64,000 nucleotides of DNA, from the NCBI RefSeq assembly GCF_016859285.1, contig NC_053420.1:27978545-28042544 (forward strand), given 5' to 3'. Under the pieces are notes generated by a model. That model was not told the DNA's origin. It saw only the letters and a list, made by a program, of their open reading frames with translations, and made no database searches. Positions 50,601 through 60,625 of the stretch are shown in pieces; the first letter of the stretch is position 1, and each line of letters begins with the position of its first letter. The DNA is from Xiphias gladius (Eukaryota > Chordata > Actinopteri > Istiophoriformes > Xiphiidae). The position numbers were made by a program, and so were the translations under genes.

Positions 50601-53600
50601 TTTACAATGTGATGAAGAAAGTGGAGACTCAGCACTCAGGAAAAGCTTTCATTATCAAGGGTCTGAACAGGTAAGGCATTGTGTTGCTAATGTTTCCTCT
50701 TCTATGGTTACAGTGTTCCCAACAAGAAGTTTCTTGTCAGTATTAGTATACATACCTAATGCTGCCCGTCTGCCATTTCTGTTCTATATGCTGAGGCACT
50801 AATAAAAACAAGCTCTTTTCTGCATCTTCTGTTAGATTTATAAAATGTGTACTTATGTGCAGTAAAAATAATATGTAATAAGTACTTTTTTTCTTCAAAT
50901 AGCATGTCGGGCAAGTCAAAGAAGAGAAAGTCCCTGGTTATCTCCAATCCCATCCCCTGCAATACTGCATTCCCAGCTGACCATGTCTCCATCCATTCCT
51001 CCACCCAAAATGGAAAAGACGCTGTGCCTTCTTCCCCTGCCCAACGAACCCAGAGCATCTCTGAAGGAACCAGCCCACCAGAAGAGAGCAGTGTCTCATC
51101 CAAAGATGTCAACTCGTCAAACTCCGATCTCAGCTCCAGCGGCACCAATACACCCAAGAGGCAGTCAGTATGTGACAATGGGAACAGCGACAGGAGCACA
51201 GGGGGTCAAAGTCCAGAGGAGCTGGAGGAGGAAGCGGGAGCAGAAGCTGAAGCGGGAGCAGAAGCTGAAGCGGGAGCAGAAGCTGAAGCGGGAGCAGAAG
51301 CTGAAGCTGAAGCGGGAGCAGAAGCTGAAGCGGGAGCAGAAGCCGAAGCGGGAGCAGAAGCCGAAGCGGAAGCAGAGCTTGCTACAAACCAGTCAGAAGA
51401 ATCCAGGGTTGGATTCCCAAAGTCAGGGGAAGCAAGTCAGGAAGTGTCCAATCCCCCTGATTCTGCAGATAGTGATGCCCCACAGAGTCCTGAGCAGGAG
51501 AATGTTGATGTTCCACTTTTAAAGGAGGCCAAGCCCAAACCTCCACCGGTTCCTGCTCCTCGCCTCTCCTCCCAGTTCACAGACAAATGCCCCCTCCTAC
51601 CCGCTGAGGAGCAAGAGGAGACAGAGGAAGCATCAGTCAACCAGGAGACAGCTGAATTACGAGATGACTCCAGTTCCCACAGTCCACCTGGCTTCCTATA
51701 CAAGGTACCTAACTTTGCTTTAAAGTGGCTTTAATCAATATTTTTATAATAACGATGTATCAAATGACGATGTGCTAATGTGAAAGGGTTCACTCAAGCA
51801 CAGAACCTAAAGACAATTATCACCTGAATCTGCAGCTCCCCTCGGCTTTACGGAGCTTTATAGTAAGAAAGAGCCAGATATTTCCCTCAGGAGTTGGTAG
51901 GGATGGATGGGCAAATAAGCAGTTGTCATATCAACTTAAAAGCTGATGATGTTTTGATGTTGTGTCAGTTAAAGCAAGTTTAAGGAATTAGTTTTGTTTT
52001 TGGTTTTTTTTTTGCACACAGTGGTATGGTATGGAATGTTTGAACCAGGGTTGAGTTAAAGGGTTGGTTCACCAGATTACTAAAAAGAAAATATTTTCTC
52101 ATTTTGCTCCATTGGTATCTAGCCATGGAGACAGCTTTCATTTAATTTGTCACGGTTTTGAGATAAGGTATCTATCTCTGAAATTTCTGCTTCTACCCCA
52201 ATACATAGGAGGATGAATGGATTTTTTTTTTTTGTGGTTGCTCATGGCATTTAAAAAAAGGACAACATTTAAAAGACCTCAGTGTGAAAATTTTTTTATT
52301 GCAACTACTTTGTCCTGAAGAAATAGTTGACAATGTGTTCTTTGTGTATTCGTATGTGTATACGCTAGTTGCGGTTGACTTTTTGAAATGTAAGTTTTCG
52401 AATCTGTGAGAAACACAAACAAATTGCAGTTCCCTCCATTTTATTCAGTTGGATCTCAAACACAGCTGAAAAGCTGGAAAATGTAACTTAATCGTTTGGA
52501 TGAACTGACCTTTTGAAAGTTAACTGACATCTGTGCAAATTGCCATGTTCAATATTAAGCTGGCATTGATGTATCCCGTGTTTTACACCAGGGGGTGGCA
52601 CTAGAGAGCCATGCAGCATCTGAAGACGGCCTGCTCCAGTTTGAACAGGGAGACATCATCCTGGTGCTTGCTGACACTCAAGAGGTTTGTGTGTGTTTCT
52701 GTAACTTCCTGTGGTACTTGAGAGATAGAGGAGGTAAATTAAAGACAGTTTTCCTATAAAGTTTTCTCCCTCTTTTGGCTGTGGACCTTCCTCTGAACCT
52801 GAATATGCTGGTTAGGCTAGTACATTTGTGTGGGGATTTGTCGTTTCTGTTTCAGGCCTTTTATGTACATCCTGCTGGTGATGTACTGTTTATCATAGCA
52901 CATCACATTGCTGTCTTTTTCTTAAGTGGTGATTTTTTTTTTTTTTTTTTTTTTTTAAACAACTTCAACTGATGTCACAGTGAGAGATTTCCACTGCAGA
53001 TAAAATGGATCTGAAAGCTGAAAATGTTTCAAATGAAAGTATTCCTACTAAACATCAGGGGCCCTATTCACGAAACATCCTAAATCTGTAAGTAGCTTTT
53101 ACTTGGCAGAGTTAGGAGAAACATAAGCGGCATGTAAGCCGTAACTTCAAGACTCTTGTCTTATTGAGTTTATAAGAATTGAATCAACTCACCAGCAAAT
53201 TGAAACAATCTATATGTTTGACAGTTCATTAAGCAAACATGAAATAATCCCCAAATAAAATAAAAAAAAAATAAAGCTGGTTTCATGGCTATTATCTGTA
53301 CATTGTGTGCTAAATGTGGAATTACCTCATCAAAAGATGAATTAAGTCAAAAAACAAGTCAATATTTTTCTTTGTTTCATATGACATTTGCGACACAATT
53401 TATAAAATATCTAAAATGTTTGTTAATGAATCTAAATAAAAATAAAGTGATAATTTAATTTAGTTAAAAGAATTTTTTTCATTACATTTTTAATCGAATT
53501 TTTAAGTTAATTTTTTGGATTTATTTTATTTTTGAATACAATTCAAAATGATAAGTTTAATTTTATTCATAGTTTGATTTAAGATTTTTTTTTTTCCTAA

Positions 53601-54069
53601 TTGAATGTAATCCAATCTTTAAGTTCCTTCACAACTCCTATGTACCGATTAATATTTTATTTCACATTCACTGATGCATGCGATTCATTTATCAACCATC
53701 ACTAAAAGTTGCGCTCAACAGCTCTGGAGATTAACCCTTAAGAAGAAACTATTAGCTAGGAGCTCTCGGTGCCATTTAGGTGGACTCCCAATGGTAAGAT
53801 AAGACACTTTGTTGTGAGCAGGGCCGCAGGTGTTTTTGGCAATCCCTTTGTAAAGCAGGAAATCATGGTAAAAGTAAATTCTAACATTCACAAAGTTTCC
53901 GATTAAAGGGTTGATTTGCTTCCATGAAATCTTAGATGTTACATGTTTCTCGTGGCAGGAAGGCCTGGTGAAGGGGATCAGGGAGGAGAGCTGGAACAAG
54001 CACAGAGATCTAGAAACGCACTTTGGGATCTTCTCGGAAAAACTCATCCAGCCTGTTCAGGCAGAGTGA
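44604..54069 (+). CDS. bin2: BIN2-like N-BAR protein (bridging integrator/amphiphysin family), complete, 12 exons
   Basis: Family role: binds and curves membranes as a banana-shaped dimer; BIN2 acts in leukocyte podosomes and phagocytosis. The exons sum to 1779 bases, 592 residues, all junctions in frame. Residues 1-31 include the amphipathic helix ([17 protein letters not shown]); the BAR domain runs to about 245. [20 protein letters not shown] is the family hallmark, and [20 protein letters not shown] with RSLVI-like KRKSLVIS fits BIN2 better than BIN1 or AMPH. Exon 10 encodes a long disordered linker with an Ala/Glu repeat (about 369-416), KPPPVPAPR (PxxxPR at 473-478) and PPGFLYK. The last two exons encode an SH3-derived tail that mammalian BIN2 lacks. 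Paralogue a or b cannot be assigned. Confidence 0.9.
46044..46124 (+). CDS. bin2: bin2-like exon 2
   Basis: 27 codons, [20 protein letters not shown] then [21 protein letters not shown] is invariant in amphiphysin/BIN proteins. Acceptor tctcag, donor GTACAC. Confidence 0.95.
47215..47269 (+). CDS. bin2: bin2-like exon 3
   Basis: 55 bases, [18 protein letters not shown] plus one base, between cacacag and GTAGGT. Aligns with the EG-KLYKDLKNFLSAVK helix of BIN2. Confidence 0.9.
47724..47818 (+). CDS. bin2: bin2-like exon 4
   Basis: 95 bases, [20 protein letters not shown] then [12 protein letters not shown]. Aligns with the HESSKRVSETLQEIY helix of BIN2. Donor GTATGT. Confidence 0.92.
48719..48814 (+). 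CDS. bin2: bin2-like exon 5
   Basis: 32 codons, [20 protein letters not shown] then [12 protein letters not shown]. Acceptor tcttag, donor GTAACG. Confidence 0.93.
48962..49069 (+). CDS. bin2: bin2-like exon 6 (BAR signature)
   Basis: 36 codons holding [20 protein letters not shown] then [16 protein letters not shown], the best-conserved stretch of the family. Acceptor tttcag, donor GTAGCA. Confidence 0.96.
49179..49264 (+). CDS. bin2: bin2-like exon 7
   Basis: 86 bases, [20 protein letters not shown] then EELPVLYQ plus two bases. Acceptor gacag, donor GTATGT. Confidence 0.93.
49605..49715. repeat. Short fish interspersed repeat
   Basis: Contains ggctttaatgcctattttag and gagagaggtgggaatgacatgcaccc, which I recognise from memory as a dispersed SINE-like repeat of fish genomes. 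Family not assigned. Confidence 0.4.
50353..50428 (+). CDS. bin2: bin2-like exon 8
   Basis: 76 bases, [20 protein letters not shown] then YKEMSV. Nearly identical to the mammalian BIN2 segment and unlike the RVGFYVNTF of BIN1/AMPH, so this exon decides the subfamily. Donor GTAAGA. Confidence 0.95.
50588..50670 (+). CDS. bin2: bin2-like exon 9 (end of BAR)
   Basis: 83 bases, [20 protein letters not shown] then FIIKGLN plus two bases. Matches LNHNLYEVMSKLEKQHSNK of BIN2. Acceptor ttgcag, donor GTAAGG. Confidence 0.93.
50903..51704 (+). CDS. bin2: bin2-like exon 10 (disordered linker with Ala/Glu repeat)
   Basis: 802 bases, 268 codons including the split first one. Begins [15 protein letters not shown], is rich in Ser, Glu and Pro, contains the 18-base repeat, then [11 protein letters not shown] and acidic stretches, and ends SPPGFLYK before GTACCT. 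PPGFLYK is the linker just before the SH3 domain of amphiphysins. Reading through the donor soon meets a stop. Confidence 0.9.
51231..51377 (+). repeat. 18-bp coding minisatellite (Ala-Gly-Ala-Glu-Ala-Glu)
   Basis: Around seven copies of a unit like GCGGGAGCAGAAGCTGAA, one with an extra GCTGAA and the last ones with GCC for GCT, a pattern of recent unequal exchange or slippage. Encodes about residues 369-416 of the BIN2-like protein. All copies keep the reading frame. Confidence 0.95.
52055..52345. repeat. Probable interspersed repeat in bin2-like intron 10
   Basis: Starts ttaaagggttggttcaccag, a common opening of dispersed fish repeats, and continues through gagataaggtatctatctct. A possibly related piece is at 2215-2310. 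Recognition is by memory only. Confidence 0.35.
52592..52684 (+). CDS. bin2: bin2-like exon 11 (SH3-derived, first half)
   Basis: 31 codons, [20 protein letters not shown] then [11 protein letters not shown]. It lines up with the HDF-A-NSDELTLQRGDVVLVV half of the amphiphysin SH3: the L-F--GDIILVL core is kept, while the ALYDY-type aromatics are replaced. Acceptor caccag, donor GTTTGT. Confidence 0.85.
52933..52956. repeat. Poly-T run (24)
   Basis: 24 consecutive T in bin2-like intron 11. Confidence 0.9.
53959..54069 (+). CDS. bin2: bin2-like exon 12 (SH3-derived, second half, stop)
   Basis: 37 codons including [23 protein letters not shown] then [16 protein letters not shown]. Aligns with [28 protein letters not shown] of amphiphysin. 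The ligand-binding Trp of GW is missing and PENF is SEKL. Acceptor ggcag. Confidence 0.87.
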   Translation, partial: EGLVKGIREESWNKHRDLETHFGIFSEKLIQPVQAE

Positions 54070-54408
54070 GGCAATAGTCAGTCTACAGCCTGTGATACTT
54101 TCTCCTACCATCGAACAGTTACAGTGACTCACACACACACCCACACACAGAGGGAGTGAACCCATATGTTTTGGGTGCAGAAGCTGTACAAACAGATGAG
54201 CACAAGCCCCACGTGGTTACTCACATGCTATGATGTTGCAACTTATTGGACCAAAAGTGACTGAGCTGAAGAACATTTTGTATGTAACGTTTGGAAGAGT
54301 TAAAGTATTTTGGTCTTTTTGTATTTTCAATGTATTTCTATGAAACACTGTGAAATAAAAAAGCTTTTTATAATGACGCTTTAATCTTTTGTAAAACTTC
54401 CCAATAAA
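54070..54408 (+). terminator. bin2-like 3' UTR with two AATAAA signals
   Basis: After the TGA at 54067-54069 come a short (CA) run and two poly(A) signals, AATAAA at 54354-54359 and at 54403-54408, giving a 3' UTR of roughly 300-360 bases. Confidence 0.75.
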
Positions 54409-55589
54409 GTACTATGTATAAGAGAGGAGAATGTTGTTCCGGTGTGGAATTTTATTATAGAAAGGTTGCAGGGAAATTCCAATCTAGGTGAAGTGGATAC
54501 CATTCAGTAAATAGGTTTTGCATTTTGTAAACAACAGAAATTGTTGCTGTAAGACTACAGATAAACAGCTAAGCTTGAGAAAGGCCTGCAGTGATTCAAC
54601 AGAATGGAATGTGGAAAATATTGTCAAGACCTAAAAACTGAGGTATGTTGACTCGGTTGACCGTGAGAAGTTTATGGAAGAGAAGTCTGTCCTGTATAAA
54701 AACCTACTGAGCTTGGGCTCACTTCCCCTAGTTTGGCAGTTCTGCTGTACAGAAATAAGAAACTTAAGGGATTTCCTGCATATCGCCAGACTATACACAG
54801 ACATACTGTAGCCAGCTAGCGAATGAGGTAACACCAAAAGGGGGAATTAAAGGATAGAATACAGATAACTGCAGCTACAAGGCAGTGCTGTAACATAGGT
54901 GTTGCATCGGTTTTCAGATAGATTGCGGTGGTTTGCTGATTGGGTTTAGACTTGAGTTTGGTGTGGTAATGTTCAGGGCAACCACCGGGGCTGTCAACAT
55001 GTCCCTGCACTAGCCAATCAATTAGCTACAATTTCCGTGTATCCAATGAACTGACACAAGGCAGGACCACATATATATACTCTGAAAAACAAGACTTACA
55101 CTTTATACTTTTAAGTGAATGCTTAATTCAAACAAAATGCAGACTATTAGAACAATCATGGTAACTGATTCTGCATTCAAGGCGACTGCCACTTATGTTT
55201 GATTTGAGTAAGGCTTTATGCATTAACTACCACACCCGGGTCTGTGAGTGCTTTGTACTATATGCTATCGGTGGCATGCTAACATGCTCACATTGTCTGT
55301 GTCGGAAATCAGCCCGTATTTACTAGCCAGTGCACACAATTACCGTCTGCCATTTTTTAGACCATCCGAATTCTAAGTGTGTAAATTTATCCACTAGTGA
55401 CCTCAAGTATTCCTCCATGGAATGAAAAAGTAGCTTCCATTGCATGGACAATGTTATATAATGCAATGTGCCGCATTTTTTAGATGTGACAATTGCTAGA
55501 AATTTGCTAATTAGCACAAATGTAAAGCCAAAGCTGATGTCAGTAATCTAGCACGTATTTAGTCATATACCAAAGTGTTGAACAAATTA

Positions 55590-55885
55590 AAATTTTTGAC
55601 CAGATGTTGGCACAAGATGAAAAGTTAAGGGAAATCATCCTCAGGCAGACATGAACGTCTGAACCAGAGTTCATGGCAATACATCCAATAGCTGTCAAGA
55701 CATTTCTATCAAAACCACAAATGTCAGGGATCAGCAAAGTCATTACCTCGAATGACTGTACCAAATTTCATGGCAGTCAATCCTGTGCTTGTATGAGATA
55801 CTTCAGTCCGGAACAAAGTGGTGGACTCACTGACAGTCCGACATTGCCATTGCAAGAGCCATACGGCTAGCAAGGCTAAAAATTG
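55590..55885. repeat. Interspersed repeat family A, most complete copy
   Basis: Includes ccaatagctgtcaagacatt, accaaatttcatggcagtca and then attgccattgcaagagccat. A GCATGCTAACATGCTCACA fragment lies just before it at about 55276-55294. Confidence 0.55.
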
Positions 55886-58329
55886 GTAATTGCAGATACA
55901 ACTAGGTATGCTTCTCTGGTCCATTCAATATAGGGGTTAGACAGACACTTCATTTTCCCCAGAGCACACTCTCAAGTGAATGGGAAAGTGGTCTGTAACT
56001 TTTGGACCCCACTGTGTCCGCTGTGAAAGGAACACCTGGAAGGGGTATTCAGAGGTATTGTGTGGTTCTTTGGGACTTTGATGCCTATGGGTATTGTAGT
56101 AAGTGCCGTGAAAAGGTGTTTGCCGATTAAATAAAACATTTTTCAAAACTACGTCAGTCATGTTACATGATGTTCTGCGGAAGATGATTTTTTTCAGAGC
56201 AATTTAAGGATTTTGGGTCTGCGTCAACAGAAGTGTCGAGCGTCAAAGTTCATCTGTCTACAGAAACACCTACAATTCTCTGACCACTGGTTACCCCCAA
56301 TACTGATGAAGATCATGTGATATGCTTGAAAGCTTTATAAAACTTTGAAACTGATTTTGATGTGAGATTGTCATTATCAACTGCTATTTCAAAGGCCAAG
56401 AATGAACTTTGAATTTAACTTTTCCAAACAGATTGAAACCATCTTTTTCACTGATGATGCAATAGAAAATTTCAAGGAAGTGAGGTGAAGGTGGCTTTGT
56501 GCCAGTGATCTTTGTCAGGTGGCCAGTGTGCCAAACATCTGCAACGTGGGAACAGTCCTTGAAAAGATGAATTTCAAAGTAATCAGTAACTTTAATGCAA
56601 TAGCTGCAGTTGATGGCTCTGAGGGAGGAATAACCTTTGCCTGGGGTGCCTTTGGTTCCAGATGAGAATGTACTGCTGCATAACTGTCAGTCTCTAGTAT
56701 TGTAGTAAACCACATTCTGCACCATTCCGACTGAATGAGGTCACCACAGTGACATGGGGAAACGGTGTAAACTGGCCTGACTTGGATTAGTATCCTCTTT
56801 CCCCCCGTTTCCTGGAAGAAGAACATGAGATCGGTTCAAGTAGCAATGTTAGCGGTTTTCTTCGTGATTCTCTTACAAAATAACATCTGGATGTTACATA
56901 GTTTACAACTTACATGGCCTCTGATTTATAGCTGTTGTTTTTTGCCAGTGAAGCATAGAAAACATTTTCCTTCACTGGAACATTTTTCTTACCACAATAC
57001 TAAGATATTTACCACAATTAATAACTAACAGGAAGCCCTTTCAGGTGGATATAGGCATGCTTGCCGGTTAACGGCATTGATTTAGGCTTTTAAAATGTCC
57101 TTGGTACTTCTTATCAAACACAGAATAATGAGGTAATTATGTTGTATTTCCTTTCAGCGCATACTCCATTTTCACCTTCCTCAACGAAAACTCTACTCTT
57201 GGTTTCATCCTTTCTTTCTGTCACAGTGACACTTTGCCAGTGACTGAGGGACTGACAGAGAAACCAGACAATACTATAGATTACTGTAGACACTTTTCAT
57301 TGGTATATTTTTCAGGCAACCTGTCGGAAGATCAGGACACAGGCAACCACACACAAGTCTCCCATTTTGATAAAAATCCAACAGTAACTGAAATTCTGTT
57401 ATTAATAGAGCTGCCCCGTTGCTGAGAGGTTCATACTGAAAGGTGATATTCACAGTGGAGGACTCTGGGCTCCACTCCAATATGAATATAATGCATTGTT
57501 ACTTGTCTTTTTCTCAATGAGGGGCCTCTGTCTGGGCGAGAACATCACTCAGAGGCCTGTTTCTTCTCTGCTGGCCTCGTGCTTCTCTGCTTGTTTGCGG
57601 TGTGAGTTTTTCCTCATGGCTTCTCTGGGGAGTAGGCGTGTAGGTTATACAGAGCAACTGCTGTATTAGTTCGGGTCGGTTAAGAAGCAGTGTTGTGTTG
57701 ACAAGGCAGATGATAGATAAACTTGGATTAGGTCCCCGGGAGAGCTATGGAGTTTCAACCACTGCTTGGTCTCATTCCTCACCCTGCAATTGATTCTGGA
57801 TTTGGCTGATGGAAATAAGATACTAGATGATGATGGGAAATCAGAACTTTCACTGCTGTATGTTCACATGTATACACACCTCTGAACCCCATTCATAAAT
57901 ATTATACGTTTAGGGTGTCATTTTCTCCTGTCTGTACATATACATAGTTCATCTGGTAAACCCAAATTATGAATGTCTACATAGATCAAACACTTGCCCT
58001 GAGATAGAAAAAAGAAATTTATTTCTTCCTGTAACAATATTCTTTTTCCGCCTCCCCCCTACTCAGGAAGATTAGAGGTCACAGAAGGGTCAGAGGTCAG
58101 GCTAAGACATACAAAAATGTCCCTGGAGCTGGTTGTGAGTGAGCGTATTGCTCAACGACATTTCAGCAGGGTGGATGCTTGCTGACACAGCAGGTCCGTC
58201 ATCTAGTCCTCCAACTTCTGTTTTCTTTAAATACTATTAGCTCACATTTAGCTGTTCTGTATTTTGGACCCATGATGAACATTTTCTTAATATAAATGCA
58301 TATTAAGGTTCTTAATCCCTACATTATTA

Positions 58330-58880
58330 TAACTTTTTTGCCACTTAGGGGCAGAGCAAAAAGTCGTAAACACAACATAAAGATATTCTCACCATATAAA
58401 GTTTATATGGCAAAATTGATAGCAATCAGTTGCCTATTTATACATCCAGGAAACACAAACCAAGATCAGCATTCATTTGGAGTCGTGTTTAAGTCCATCT
58501 GATGAATTAAAGTCCAATAATCACACTCTTTTTATCTCTGTTCAGGGCTCCATCAGCCACTGAGAAAAATATCTGGCCGTAAGCTAAATAATCGAATGTG
58601 TTCACTAGCTACTCGCTAACTTTTGTCTGTCAGCCATTTGATGGTGGGTTTATCAGCTGCTGGAAACAACTTTGATGTGAGCAGTGAGACTGAACCAAAC
58701 GGTTAAGTCGCCGCCATAAAACCATAACAATTAGCAAAAAGACGCTAAAAGGCTCCATTGGGCTGAGAGGAACTGCTAAATCATAATGATAATTCCCTTT
58801 GGGTTGTTCCCTACAAATAACATCTTTCACCTTGCACCTAGTCTTTTGACCTGTCGTTAACATAAGAATATTGATTATTG
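58330..58880. repeat. Interspersed repeat family D, copy 1
   Basis: Direct repeat of 60110-60625. Shared ordered words: cattcatttggagtcgtgtt / cattcatgcagagtcatgtt, ctctttttatctctgttcag / ctctttttatctctgttttg, gtctgtcagccatttgatgg / gtctgtctgccacttggtg, gggtttatca, gctggaaacaa and ctgaaccaa. Confidence 0.7.
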
Positions 58881-59518
58881 CAACTTTAAAGTCTTGCTGC
58901 TTGTTTCTTCACCCATGGTGGCTATCACGGCTCATGCTAACTACCCAGGTACCAACAAACTGGAAAAACAAAATGTAAGACCTACAGTAACATACATACA
59001 CCAATGTTTAAAACTAAAAATGTTGGTGGATATATGGTAGATTAACAGCAGATAGAGAGTTACTTGAGTATGCCTCTAAAGTATTTTGTGAACTCAAGTC
59101 AACTTTAAACCTACTAGCACAGTACTTTGAACTAGTGTCCCTTCAGTCATCCATATAAAAGATGATCACAAGTTAATTCTTAGGACACATACTTTAGTTG
59201 CATAAAGTCATGTCAGAGTCCTAGGCGTCTGATCCCCCTGAGGTGAGTCAGGTCCGGCTTTATAAATACCTAAAAGATGACTTTAGAAAATACTAAGCAA
59301 AAACCCCCCAAAACTCCCACATTTGCAGACATGTTGTTGTTTTTAATTGTGGTAATCCAGTGGCTTTTGGGTGCGTAGGTGGCCTGGTGCATGTATGTGT
59401 TTGTGGAAGGAAGAGTGCTCTTTCCTCCATCTTTCAGTGGTCGGGAAAACATGCAGACACTCCTATTAGGTGTGTGTTATGTCTCTTATCACCTTTGCGC
59501 TGACATAATGGAGACAAG

Positions 59519-59549
59519 CTTGTGTGTGCGTGTGTGTGTGTGTGTGTGT

Positions 59550-59580
<31 letters not shown>

Positions 59581-59595
59581 AGTGTGAGTGTGTGG
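59519..59595. repeat. (TG)n microsatellite with CG interruptions
   Basis: About 38 dinucleotide units, mostly TG with some CG. Produces spurious Cys-Val and Thr-His frames on the two strands. Confidence 0.95.
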
Positions 59596-60109
59596 GGGTT
59601 GAGGGTAATTTTGGCTGTGAAAAGACCTAAATAAAATCCCCCACATGGCTGGCAAGTTGACCAGTGGAAAATGAAACTCTTTAAACTTAACAACACCCAC
59701 ATAAGCAAAATAATTGCAGAAATGCTGTAATAGTTGTTCCAGCTTGCTTCTTTTCTCAGGCAATTCCAATTAACCTGCAGATGTAACTAGCACAGGAAGT
59801 CAGTGGGCTTCTGTAGGTTCAGCGTGCTCCTTTTAGCTCTTTTTATGCATCACATAGTATATTACTGCCTTTCTCAAGGGTTTCGAGTCTGATTGATCTT
59901 TCTTTAATGTGACACAAACCAAAGTTGTGGGCCGATGTTCACACTGAAGTAAAATTAGAAAGCCAACACTGCACAGACTTCAAGCTTTAGCTCCACTGTT
60001 TGACCCTCTGTGAGGGTAAAGGTGCCGTTCCTAAGAGAGTTTAAGCTAAAGCTTCCTCTGAGCTGAGGCTCCATTTCCATTTTAACCCTAAATCCTACCA
60101 AAATAAAAA

Positions 60110-60625
60110 TCTGATGCTTGATTTGGACCAAGGAACATGTTAGCAAGCATTTGCATATTTACACATCTGGGAGACACAGAACAATATTAACATTCATGCA
60201 GAGTCATGTTTCTCGCCACCTGACGAATTTAAATCCTATATTTACCCTCTTTTTATCTCTGTTTTGGTTTCCACCAACTCCCAAGTGAAAGCACCAAGGT
60301 GTTTAGCTGCTGAATGCTCCCCAAGTTCACTGGTCACTAATTTGTCTGTCTGCCACTTGGTGTTGCTCAGGGAACATACAATGGGTTTATCAACGCTTTT
60401 TTGCTGAAAATCATTGTCTGCTGCTGCTGGAAACAATGTCAATGAGAGCAGAGAGAACAAACTGAACCAGTGAATTTATGGGCCTCAAAACCAAAACAAT
60501 GAACCAAACGATGCTAAACCCTCAGTAGAGCTGATGTGAACTGCGGGTGATAATTCTCTGTGGGTTTGTAACTATGAGCAGTCATATGAACCATTGTTAA
60601 TATAAAAATATTGATAAGTGTGGCT
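60110..60625. repeat. Interspersed repeat family D, copy 2
   Basis: Second, diverged copy in the same orientation as 58330-58880, with small indels throughout. No coding capacity. Its 168-codon minus-strand open frame (60514-61020) only partly overlaps and shows nothing recognisable. Confidence 0.7.

Larger units (their letters stand above)
44697..53958 (+). other. bin2-like introns, non-coding content
   Basis: The introns longer than 300 bases are 44697-46043, 46125-47214, 47270-47723, 47819-48718, 49265-50352, 51705-52591 and 52685-53958. They are AT-rich and contain repeat fragments at 49605-49715, 49912-49945 and 52055-52345, a poly-T run at 52933-52956, and a possible mobile-element edge (ggggccctattcacgaaaca) near 53059. 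No further exon was recognised. Confidence 0.6.

Noticed and set aside
50756..51199. 147-codon minus-strand open frame opposite bin2-like exon 10
   Set aside because: It is the antisense of a proven coding exon plus intron and has no independent support.
56515..56826. 103-codon minus-strand frame
   Set aside because: No family recognised, no start context, and the flanks have no splice-linked partners. It may be part of an old mobile element, but this cannot be shown by eye.
59434..59769. 111-codon minus-strand frame with a Thr-His run
   Set aside because: The central part is a CA microsatellite; the flanks show nothing recognisable.
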